A stretch of DNA of 64,000 nucleotides, from contig JBEULL010000015.1 in the NCBI GenBank assembly GCA_041287365.1, positions 1 to 64,000 on the forward strand. Direction: 5' to 3'. Each line of letters begins with the position of its first letter. Positions within the stretch are counted from its first letter, which is position 1. The notes under the pieces are model-generated. The model saw only the letters and a list, made by a program, of their open reading frames with translations, was not told the DNA's origin and did not search any database. Both the position numbers and the translations under genes were made by a program. Below, piece after piece: positions 7,127 to 14,280 of the stretch. This DNA is from JAQVIJ01 sp041287365 (GTDB lineage: Bacteria; Desulfobacterota; Dissulfuribacteria; Dissulfuribacterales; DYLC01).

Positions 7127-7674
7127 TCAGCTCAATAATAGCTAAAAGGTATGCAAAGGCCCTGTTCGCTGTCGCTAAGGAAGAAGGGCAGGTGGACGCA
7201 GTTGGGAGTGCTCTCAAGTCAGTGGGTGAATTTATGGCCCAGTCTCCGGAGATAGAATCGGCGTTGATAAATCCCATCTATCCTATGGAGCTGAAGCGGA
7301 GCATAGTGGAAGAGATTATCAAGGCCCATGAATTGCAGGGTGTTTTGGTGACCTTCCTTAAATTATTGGTGGAAAGACACAGGATACAATGTCTGGGTCA
7401 GATAGTTGACTCTTTTTCGGAATTCATGGATGAAGAGGCAGGCGTTGTGAGGGCTGTCGTAAAGACGGCTGTTCCGTTGTCTCCTGAACTTAAGGAGAAG
7501 TTTGCCGAAGTGCTGGCAGGTATAAGCAAGAAAAAGATACTCCTGCAGGTCAAGGAGGATCCCTCCATTCTTGGAGGTGTGGTTGCTAGCATAGGCGATA
7601 CAGTATGGGATGGAAGCATTAGGAGCCAGTTGCAGGGCTTCAAAGAATCTATAGAGAGGGGTGAATTGGTATAA
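7123..7674 (+). CDS. atpH: F1Fo ATP synthase subunit delta
   Basis: A 183-residue OSCP/delta subunit linking the top of the alpha3beta3 head to the b stalk. The N-terminal helical domain begins IAKRYAKALFAVAKEEG, and the C-terminal part carries ILLQVKEDPSILGGVVASIGDTVWDGSIRSQL, the family signature with the conserved Gly-Gly. The start is TTG at 7123, inside the stop of b (TTGA), with AAAGGGTGG upstream; the next in-frame ATG is too far into the conserved domain. It is coupled to atpA through TAATG at 7672-7676. Confidence 0.93.
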   Translation: MISSIIAKRYAKALFAVAKEEGQVDAVGSALKSVGEFMAQSPEIESALINPIYPMELKRSIVEEIIKAHELQGVLVTFLKLLVERHRIQCLGQIVDSFSEFMDEEAGVVRAVVKTAVPLSPELKEKFAEVLAGISKKKILLQVKEDPSILGGVVASIGDTVWDGSIRSQLQGFKESIERGELV

Positions 7675-9197
7675 TGGCACAGATAAGAGCAGAAGAAATC
7701 AGTGACATCATCAAACGTCAGATAAAGGACTTCGAAAAGACAATCGATCTTGCAGAGACAGGTACGATTTTGTCTATTGGCGATAATATCGCCCGTGTCT
7801 ATGGCGTCAGAAACTGCATGGCTATGGAGCTGTTGGAGTTTCCCGGGGGTGTAATGGGAGTTGCTCTGAACCTCGAGCAGGACAACGTCGGTGTTGCCGT
7901 TATGGGTAACATAGAGGGCATCAAAGAGGGTGATCTGGTCAAGAGAACGGGCAAGATCGCCGAGGTGCCTGTGGGTGAGGCCATGTTGGGCCGTGTGGTG
8001 AACGCATTGGGTCAGCCCATCGACGGTAAGGGACCTATCAATACTAAGGAGACTCGTCGTATCGAGATGAAGGCGCCTGGCGTTATCGATCGTAAAGGTG
8101 TGCACGAGCCATGTTATACCGGTTTGAAGGCCATCGATGCCATGACTCCGGTGGGTAAGGGGCAGCGTGAGCTGATAATCGGTGACCGTCAGATCGGGAA
8201 AACGGCTATCGGTGTTGATGCGATTCTGGCCCAGAAGAATACCGGTGTATATTGTATCTATGTGGCCATCGGCCAGAAACAGGCCACAGTGGCCCTGGTT
8301 GTCGAGGCCCTGCGCAAGCACGGCGCCCTTGCCTACACCACCGTAGTAGCCGCATCTGCCAGTGAGCCTGCATCCCTTCAGTATCTGTCTGCATTTGCCG
8401 GATGCGCCATGGGTGAGTATTTCAGAGACAAGGGCCAGCATGCCCTGATCATCTACGACGATCTCTCCAAACAGGCTGTTGCCTATCGTGAGTTGTCCTT
8501 GTTGCTGCGCCGTCCGCCAGGACGTGAGGCGTATCCCGGCGATATCTTCTACAATCATTCCAGGTTGCTTGAGCGCGCCTCCAAGCTGAACGATGCGTTG
8601 GGAGCAGGCAGTCTGACAGCCCTGCCCATCATTGAAACTCAGCAGGGTGACGTTTCGGCATATATTCCAACCAACGTTATTTCCATTACCGATGGTCAGG
8701 TTTATCTGGAGCCGTCTCTGTTCTTTGCAGGGAACAGGCCTGCCATCAACGTCGGTCTTTCGGTCTCTCGAGTCGGTGGCGCTGCACAGGTGAAGGCCAT
8801 GAAGCAGGTGGCTGGTACCTTGCGTCTGGATCTAGCCCAGTATCGTGAGCTGGCCGCCTTTGCCCAGTTCGGTAGCGACCTGGACAAGGCCACACAGCAG
8901 CAGTTGAATCGTGGTGCAAGACTGGTTGAAATATTGAAGCAGCCCCAGTATCAGCCGCTTCCCATGGAAAAACAGGTGACCATACTGTTCGCCGGAACCA
9001 GAGGATTGCTGGATGAACTGCCGGTAGAAGTTTTGCAGGATTTCGAGCAGGAACTCTATGTCTTTATTGAAAAGAAATATCCTGCGATCTTCTCCGAGCT
9101 GGTGGAGAAACAGGTCATCAGCGATGAGCTGGACAAAAAAATGCGGGCGGCCATTCAGGAGTGCGTTAAAGAATTCAAGGCAAACCGTAACATATAA
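7674..9197 (+). CDS. atpA: F1Fo ATP synthase subunit alpha
   Basis: The 507-residue non-catalytic nucleotide-binding subunit. It has the N-terminal beta barrel (residues about 25-95), then the RecA-like domain with P-loop GDRQIGKT near residue 170, GQKQATV, the ALIIYDDLSKQAVAYR Walker B region, the LLLRRPPGREAYPGD segment with its conserved arginines, and the C-terminal helical bundle. The P-loop has Ile where the family nearly always has Thr (GDRQTGKT); Lys and the final Thr are kept. ATG 7674 overlaps the delta stop. Gamma follows after 11 bases. Confidence 0.97.
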   Translation: MAQIRAEEISDIIKRQIKDFEKTIDLAETGTILSIGDNIARVYGVRNCMAMELLEFPGGVMGVALNLEQDNVGVAVMGNIEGIKEGDLVKRTGKIAEVPVGEAMLGRVVNALGQPIDGKGPINTKETRRIEMKAPGVIDRKGVHEPCYTGLKAIDAMTPVGKGQRELIIGDRQIGKTAIGVDAILAQKNTGVYCIYVAIGQKQATVALVVEALRKHGALAYTTVVAASASEPASLQYLSAFAGCAMGEYFRDKGQHALIIYDDLSKQAVAYRELSLLLRRPPGREAYPGDIFYNHSRLLERASKLNDALGAGSLTALPIIETQQGDVSAYIPTNVISITDGQVYLEPSLFFAGNRPAINVGLSVSRVGGAAQVKAMKQVAGTLRLDLAQYRELAAFAQFGSDLDKATQQQLNRGARLVEILKQPQYQPLPMEKQVTILFAGTRGLLDELPVEVLQDFEQELYVFIEKKYPAIFSELVEKQVISDELDKKMRAAIQECVKEFKANRNI

Positions 9198-9208
9198 GGG
9201 AGTGAAAA

Positions 9209-10084
9209 ATGGCGGCCCTGAAAGACATTAAAAACAAGATTGCAGGCGTTAAAAAGACCCAGCAGATTACCAAGGCCATGAACATGGTCGCTGCTGCCAA
9301 GTTGCGTGGCGCCCAGTCGCGTATGGAGAATTTTCGTCCTTATGCAAGCAAGTTTGCTGCTGTCATGGGGCAGCTTGCCAGCACAGCTAACCCCAGCACA
9401 TTCCCTTTGATGGCTGTGAGGCCGGTGAAGAAGGTCTTGGTGGTGCCGGTTACTGCCGATAGGGGGCTTTGCGGTTCTTTCAACACCAATATCCTCAATG
9501 CGGCGGAAAAATTTGCTAAGACGCAGATTGCGGAAGGCCGTGAGGTGAAATTGGCCTGCATAGGTAAAAAAGCTGTCAATTATTTTAAGACAAGGGGCTA
9601 CGACATAGTTTACAGATTGGCTGATGTCATGGGCAATGTCCAGATGTTTAATGCCAGAACCGCCGGTCAGGAGTTTATTCGGTTGTTTCTGGATGGGCAG
9701 GTGGATGAGGTACAGCTGCTTTACGGCCGATTTGTAAACGTTGTGACTCAGAAGCCGACCTTCAAGAAGATATTGCCTATCAGCAGTGAGGGGTTGGGTG
9801 ATGCCGGTGCCGCAGCGGGTAATGCGGCGTATACATATGAGCCCGAGCCCGAGGTGATTCTTAATAACCTTATGCCCATGTATATCAACGTGCAGATATT
9901 CCATGCCATGCTGGAAACCGCTGCCAGCGAACAGGCTGCACGTATGACATCCATGGACAATGCTACTCGGGCATGCAAGGATATAATCAGCAGCCTGACA
10001 CTGACATACAACAAGGCCAGACAGGGCGCTATCACCAAGGAACTCATGGACATCGTTGGTGGTGCAGAGGCCCTCAAGGGTTAA
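9209..10084 (+). CDS. atpG: F1Fo ATP synthase subunit gamma
   Basis: The 291-residue rotor shaft turning inside alpha3beta3. The long N-terminal helix begins LKDIKNKIAGVKKTQQITKAMNMVAAAKL, the hallmark of the family. The Rossmann-like centre has VTADRGLCGSFNTNI. The C-terminal helix has AARMTSMDNATRACKDII and LTLTYNKARQGAITKELMDIVGGAEAL. ATG 9209 has AAGGGAG at 9197-9203, with a short spacer. Length is normal. Confidence 0.96.
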   Translation: MAALKDIKNKIAGVKKTQQITKAMNMVAAAKLRGAQSRMENFRPYASKFAAVMGQLASTANPSTFPLMAVRPVKKVLVVPVTADRGLCGSFNTNILNAAEKFAKTQIAEGREVKLACIGKKAVNYFKTRGYDIVYRLADVMGNVQMFNARTAGQEFIRLFLDGQVDEVQLLYGRFVNVVTQKPTFKKILPISSEGLGDAGAAAGNAAYTYEPEPEVILNNLMPMYINVQIFHAMLETAASEQAARMTSMDNATRACKDIISSLTLTYNKARQGAITKELMDIVGGAEALKG

Positions 10085-10125
10085 AACTCATCTGTTAGAA
10101 GATAAGCCAAGGGAGGAATGAATAG

Positions 10126-11538
10126 ATGGCTAATATAGGAAAGATTGTACAGGTCATCGGGCCTGTTGTGGACGTTGAATTTGAACCCGGTCAGTTGCCC
10201 AATATCTTGAATGGGCTTGTGGTAACGAACCCGGCTATCAGCAACGAAGAAGGTAATCTGATAATAGAAGTCGCTCAGCATATGGGCGACAATGTGGTCC
10301 GTTGTATAGCAATGGACACCACTGACGGTCTTGTGCGCGGTATGCCTGTCACAGACACCGGCGCTCCCATCAAGATTCCGGTTGGAACAGCTACATTGGG
10401 TCGCATCATGAATGTCATAGGCCGTCCCGTGGATGGTCTTGGCCCCATCTCTTCTGATACCCATTACCCGATTCACAGAAAGGCGCCTGCCTTTGTGGAG
10501 CAGGATACTACAGTCCAGGTTCTGGAAACAGGCATCAAGGTTATCGATCTCTTGGTACCGTTCCCCAGAGGTGGTAAAATGGGTCTGTTCGGTGGTGCGG
10601 GTTGCGGTAAAACCGTTATCATGATGGAGATGGTGCATAATATCGCCATGCAGCACGGCGGTATTTCTGTTTTCTGCGGCGCTGGAGAGAGAACTCGTGA
10701 AGGAAACGACCTCTATCAGGAGATGAAGCATTCAGGCGTTTTGCCCAAGGCAGCCCTGATCTACGGTCAGATGACCGAGCCTCCAGGTGCTCGCGCTCGA
10801 ATCGGTCTTACTGGTCTGACAGCGGCTGAGTATTTCCGTGACGAGCAGGGTCAGGACGTGCTCTTCTTTATCGACAACATCTTCCGTTTCACACAGGCCG
10901 GTTCTGAGGTTTCGGCTTTGCTTGGCCGTATCCCATCCGCCGTTGGTTATCAGCCAACCCTCGCTACAGACCTTGGTGCCCTTCAGGAACGTATCACCTC
11001 TACCAACAAGGGTTCCATCACGGCTGTTGAATGCGTTTACGTGCCTGCAGACGACTTGACCGACCCTGCGCCTGCTACGACATTCGCCCACCTTGACGGT
11101 ACAGTCGTTCTCTCACGTCAGATCGCTGAGCTCGGTATCTATCCTGCCGTGGATCCTCTGGATTCTACGTCTCGTATCTTGGATCCGAACGTTGTGGGTG
11201 AGGAACATTATCGAGTAGCCCGCCGTGTTCAGCAGTCTCTGCAGAAATATAAGGACTTGCAGGACATTATCGCCATTTTGGGTATGGATGAACTTTCTGA
11301 CGAGGATAAACTCACGGTTCAGAGGGCCAGAAAGGTGCAGAGATTCCTGTCTCAGCCATTCCATGTCGCTGAAACATTTACTGGCATGAAGGGTAAGTAT
11401 GTCAAAGTCGAGGATACGGTCAAGGGCTTTGGTGAGATACTGGATGGCAAGCATGACGATCTGCCTGAACAGGCCTTTTATATGGTCGGCACCATAGAGG
11501 AAGCGGTCGAAAAGGCCGCCAAGTCTAAGGCTGCTTAA
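10126..11538 (+). CDS. atpD: F1Fo ATP synthase subunit beta (catalytic)
   Basis: The 470-residue catalytic subunit that makes ATP from ADP and phosphate. Motifs: P-loop GGAGCGKT near residue 160, catalytic GERTREGNDLY (the Glu that polarises water), VLFFIDNIFRFTQAGSEVSALLGR, the LATDLGALQERI region, and the C-terminal DELSDEDKLTVQRARKVQRFLSQPF, equivalent of DELSEED. The usual P-loop is GGAGVGKT; Cys replaces Val here. GGGAGG lies before ATG 10126. Epsilon follows 22 bases later. Confidence 0.97.
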   Translation: MANIGKIVQVIGPVVDVEFEPGQLPNILNGLVVTNPAISNEEGNLIIEVAQHMGDNVVRCIAMDTTDGLVRGMPVTDTGAPIKIPVGTATLGRIMNVIGRPVDGLGPISSDTHYPIHRKAPAFVEQDTTVQVLETGIKVIDLLVPFPRGGKMGLFGGAGCGKTVIMMEMVHNIAMQHGGISVFCGAGERTREGNDLYQEMKHSGVLPKAALIYGQMTEPPGARARIGLTGLTAAEYFRDEQGQDVLFFIDNIFRFTQAGSEVSALLGRIPSAVGYQPTLATDLGALQERITSTNKGSITAVECVYVPADDLTDPAPATTFAHLDGTVVLSRQIAELGIYPAVDPLDSTSRILDPNVVGEEHYRVARRVQQSLQKYKDLQDIIAILGMDELSDEDKLTVQRARKVQRFLSQPFHVAETFTGMKGKYVKVEDTVKGFGEILDGKHDDLPEQAFYMVGTIEEAVEKAAKSKAA

Positions 11539-11560
11539 TAACGACATATAGGAAAATTCT

Positions 11561-11977
11561 ATGGCAAACAAAATTCTATTGGAGGTCGTTACTCCTACAC
11601 GTTTGGTGGTGAGTGAAGAGGTCGATCTGGTAACCGTGCCCGGTGATGCTGGTGTATTTGGTGTAATGGCCAATCATACGCCTTTGTTATCGAGCTTGAA
11701 GATCGGTGAGATGCGTTATACCGTGGACGGCAAAAGCACCAGAATGGCCTTGAGTTCAGGATTTTGTGAGATATCCAAGAACAAAATGACTGTTCTGGCC
11801 GAGGCTGCTGAATTTTCCACTGAGATAGATGTCGATCGTGCATTGAAGGCCAAGGAGCGTGCCGAAAGGCGGCTTCAGGAGGCCCAGACTCAGCGTGAAA
11901 AGATCGATTTGGCAAGGGCTAAGGCCGCTTTTGCACGGGCAATGACCCGTCTAAAGGTAGCCGGTCATAACACATAG
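11561..11977 (+). CDS. atpC: F1Fo ATP synthase subunit epsilon
   Basis: A 138-residue central-stalk subunit that couples gamma to the c-ring and can inhibit ATP hydrolysis. The N-terminal beta sandwich shows LLEVVTPTRLVVSEEVDLVTVPGDAGVFGVMANHTPLLSSLKIG; the C-terminal helical hairpin is rich in Ala, Glu and Arg (LKAKERAERRLQEAQTQREK). The ATG at 11561 follows AGGAAA. It is the last gene of the operon, and a strong terminator lies 20 bases downstream. Confidence 0.95.
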   Translation: MANKILLEVVTPTRLVVSEEVDLVTVPGDAGVFGVMANHTPLLSSLKIGEMRYTVDGKSTRMALSSGFCEISKNKMTVLAEAAEFSTEIDVDRALKAKERAERRLQEAQTQREKIDLARAKAAFARAMTRLKVAGHNT

Positions 11978-11997
11978 CTAATTGATTTTAATGAATT

Positions 11998-12029
11998 GAA
12001 AAAGGCAAGCGAAGTGCTTGCCTTTTTTT
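11998..12029 (+). terminator. Rho-independent terminator of the ATP synthase operon
   Basis: AAAGGCAAGC at 12001-12010 pairs perfectly with GCTTGCCTTT at 12016-12025 around a five-base loop, followed by a run of T to 12029. It lies 20 bases past the atpC stop. The next gene starts only 12 bases after the T run, so that gene needs read-through or a promoter overlapping the hairpin. Confidence 0.92.
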
Positions 12030-12040
12030 ATGGATACCGC

Positions 12041-13036
12041 ATGAGAGATTTGACCGCAATTATACTTGCTGCCGGTAAAGGCACCAGAATGCGTTCGTCT
12101 TTGCCCAAGGTTATGCACAATCTTCTTGGAAAGCCGCTGCTGTCTTGGGTATTGGATGTTGTGCAGAAAATGGGTATCTCACGAGTGCAGGTCGTCATAG
12201 GCCATGGCAAGAATATGCTAATTCCATATCTGAAAGGTCGTGGTGTGACCACGATATTGCAAGAAGAACAGAATGGAACAGGCCATGCCGTGGCCTGTTG
12301 CAGGCATTCTTTGCAGGAATTCAGCGGTGATGTCTTGATCTTGTGTGGTGACACGCCACTTTTAACCGCTTCTACCCTTGCGGCATTCCTGAAGCTGCAT
12401 CGTGAACGGCGCTCGGATATCTCTGTTCTTTCTGCTGTGGCTGACGATCCAACTGGTTATGGCAGAATAGTTAGAAATGACACGGGCCGTTTTTTGTCTA
12501 TCGTGGAAGAGAAAGACGCTTCGTTGTCTGTCAAGGAGATTCATGAGATCAATACGGGCGTTTACCTTGTGGTTGTTCCTCTGATCTTTGAGCTATTGGA
12601 GCATGTCAGGGCGGATAATGCTCAAAATGAATATTATCTGACGGATATCGTAAGCATTGGATTGGCTTCCGGTCTTGCGGTGAATGCCTTTTGTGAGGCC
12701 TCGTTTGAGGAGGCCTTTGGTATCAATTCCCGGCTTGAACTGTCTCATGCTGAAGGCCTGTTGTTGAAGCGGTTGAGGACAAAATGGATGTCGGAGGGTG
12801 TAACTTTTCAGCTTGCGGATAGTATATATTTGGAAGCAGATGTGCAATTGGCTCAGGATGTGGTTATTGAGCCTCATGTGGTTTTGAAGGGGCATACGGT
12901 TATAGAGGCCGGCGTGCACGTGGGCGCCTTTTCTTGTTTACAGGATACCTTGGTAAAAGGAGGTTCCCATTTGCCGCCATATACAATAATATGTGGTGTG
13001 CAGAGTCAGGTCGAGGTGCCCTGCCTTGACGAATAA
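12041..13036 (+). CDS. GlmU-like UDP-N-acetylglucosamine pyrophosphorylase, shortened C terminus
   Basis: A nucleotidyltransferase with LTAIILAAGKGTRMRSSLPKVMH, LGKPLLSWVLD, LQEEQNGTGHAV, ILCGDTPLL, GYGRIVR, EEKDA and NTGVYL, the order found in the GlmU N-terminal domain, which makes UDP-GlcNAc from GlcNAc-1-P and UTP. Full GlmU is about 450-460 residues with a left-handed beta-helix acetyltransferase; this protein has 331 and only the first few hexapeptide-like coils (DVVIEPHVVLKGHTVIEAGVHVGAF), so the acetyl transfer site is absent. I chose ATG 12041; an in-frame TTG at 11996 would run through the terminator hairpin. Specificity for GlcNAc-1-P is inferred. Confidence 0.82.
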   Translation: MRDLTAIILAAGKGTRMRSSLPKVMHNLLGKPLLSWVLDVVQKMGISRVQVVIGHGKNMLIPYLKGRGVTTILQEEQNGTGHAVACCRHSLQEFSGDVLILCGDTPLLTASTLAAFLKLHRERRSDISVLSAVADDPTGYGRIVRNDTGRFLSIVEEKDASLSVKEIHEINTGVYLVVVPLIFELLEHVRADNAQNEYYLTDIVSIGLASGLAVNAFCEASFEEAFGINSRLELSHAEGLLLKRLRTKWMSEGVTFQLADSIYLEADVQLAQDVVIEPHVVLKGHTVIEAGVHVGAFSCLQDTLVKGGSHLPPYTIICGVQSQVEVPCLDE

Positions 13037-13080
13037 TCGTTTTCTGTTTATTTATATAAAAAAGACGGGAGAAAATCATC

Positions 13081-13320
13081 GTGGACGATCAGGACATAAA
13101 ATTACTTGAAGAAAAATTGGACAGCTTGGTTAAATATTGCGAGGCCCTGCGGTTGGAAAAACAGGAACTGCGCAATAAATTGGACGAAGCTACGGCTGCT
13201 CTGAATAAAATGCGTGAGGAGAGAAGCTCTATACGTGAACGGGTCGTTACCCTCGTGGATAAGATAAACCGCTTGGGGGATATGCCGGCCGGTTCGATTC
13301 AGGGTAATTCCGCGGATTGA
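13081..13320 (+). CDS. Small coiled-coil protein, ZapB-like
   Basis: A 79-residue acidic protein that is almost entirely heptad repeat (LEEKLDSLVKYCEALRLEKQELRNKLDE), with a short disordered tail. The size, composition and position directly before zapA match ZapB-type division proteins, which bridge ZapA/FtsZ to the division site. It starts at GTG 13081 with GGGAG at 13068-13072. Its TGA overlaps the ATG of zapA, so the two are coupled. Coiled coils are easily confused, so the name is by context. Confidence 0.65.
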   Translation: MDDQDIKLLEEKLDSLVKYCEALRLEKQELRNKLDEATAALNKMREERSSIRERVVTLVDKINRLGDMPAGSIQGNSAD

Positions 13321-13622
13321 TGAGCATGTCTGACCATTGTCCGGCAACAGTAAGGCTTGATTTTTTTGGACAGATATATGAACTGAAGGCGGATGAGCCG
13401 GACGTGGATATGTGTGAGCTTGTGGATTATTTGAATAGAAAAATTGATGAAATAGAGACAAGCCACAGTCAGTTGTTGCCTCACAAAAGGGTTGTTTTAG
13501 CGTTTTTAAGCATTGGTAAGGATTATATTGTTACACAAAAGAAGCTGAGTGACCTGGAGACGGTATATTCCAGTCAAGTTAATAAATTGGTTTCTAAAAT
13601 AGACAGCGTAATAGCTGTTTGA
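13320..13622 (+). CDS. zapA: Cell division protein ZapA
   Basis: A 100-residue FtsZ-associated protein that promotes Z-ring bundling. The N-terminal globular part has VRLDFFGQIYELKADEPDVDMCELVDYLNRKIDEI, matching the ZapA fold, followed by the central LAFLSIGKDYI and a C-terminal helix for tetramer formation. I chose ATG 13320, overlapping the upstream stop as TGATG; ATG 13326 is also possible. A 6S RNA follows directly, an arrangement conserved in many proteobacteria. Confidence 0.85.
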   Translation: MSMSDHCPATVRLDFFGQIYELKADEPDVDMCELVDYLNRKIDEIETSHSQLLPHKRVVLAFLSIGKDYIVTQKKLSDLETVYSSQVNKLVSKIDSVIAV

Positions 13623-13633
13623 TTTTTTTGTTT

Positions 13634-13808
13634 TCCCCCTGCTGTGTTCGTGAACGACAGTATGTCTTTGAGCCAACACTCCCAAAAAGGGCAGTGCCTC
13701 TTTATATGGCGTGGACAGGATTTCGGTCTTGTCCCCATGAGTATAAATGTACCGCCCACCCTGAGCAATCAGGTTCTTTTGACACTGTCGTAACGGCATC
13801 AGCGGGGA
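13634..13808 (+). ncRNA. ssrS: 6S RNA
   Basis: 6S RNA binds the sigma70 RNA polymerase holoenzyme and mimics an open promoter. A closing stem pairs CCCCCTGCTG (13635-) with CATCAGCGGGG (-13807), and a second stem pairs ACGACAGT (about 13654) with ACTGTCGT (about 13784). TTTGAGCC follows the 5' stem as in known 6S RNAs. The centre holds a long hairpin closed by GGACAGG/CTTGTCC with TTTCGGT at its tip, and CCTGA/TCAGG forms the 3' central hairpin. Position after zapA and length (about 175) both match. Exact ends are estimated. Confidence 0.8.
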
Positions 13809-14280
13809 TTTATATATTATGCAGGAACAGATGGTTGTTGCGACATGAATTGGTTGGTTTAACTTAATGTATCTGATTATCAGATAATTATAGAGAACGG
13901 TATATAGGCAGGTTACTATTGCCATGTGATATTTATTTGCAGGTGTTTCTAAAAATTATTATTTTGCATGAAAGGACCTTTCATTGTTCAAGAATGCTCA
14001 TGTCTAATATGTGTTTTTTTGTTAATGAGGTTCGCTGATTGGCAGCAGATGCTGCAAATATAGTCAGTTGGCAAAATTGTTAGTTTTTTAGAAGCATCTT
14101 TCTAAATATACAGTCAGGTTGTTTGATACACAGTTTATAACCTGTTCTCCCGCCTCTATAATGAATGCTTTTGCCTGTGATAGCCATAAGGTTTAAGGGT
14201 AATCGTTTGTAGGTCATTAAGTCACCACCTTTTTTCCCTGCCTGTCAAGATCTATTTTTATTTAATGGAAAGGTATTGCC
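13809..14280. other. AT-rich non-coding stretch before rny
   Basis: No gene is seen. It contains a perfect TATCTGA-TTA-TCAGATA hairpin (13870-13886), a perfect TGAAAGG-A-CCTTTCA palindrome (13969-13983) that could be an operator, and a promoter candidate at 14134-14162 facing rny. The rest shows no repeat or RNA that I recognise. Confidence 0.5.
14134..14162 (+). promoter_or_regulatory. Promoter candidate for rny
   Basis: A perfect TATAAT at 14157-14162 has TTTATA 17 bases upstream (14134-14139, four of six matches to TTGACA). It lies about 120 bases before the rny start codon and is the best sigma70-type match in the gap. Confidence 0.45.

Noticed and set aside
7398..8558. A 386-codon open frame antisense to atpH/atpA
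   Set aside because: It is a shadow of the strongly conserved alpha and delta coding frames; the peptide shows no family features and there is no ribosome binding site.
11996..12040. TTG start giving a longer GlmU-like protein
   Set aside because: The extension would be encoded by a terminator hairpin; ATG 12041 begins the conserved LTAIILAAG segment almost directly.
13619..13867. An 82-codon frame downstream of zapA
   Set aside because: The sequence folds as 6S RNA and sits at its conserved position; the peptide has no homology that I recognise.
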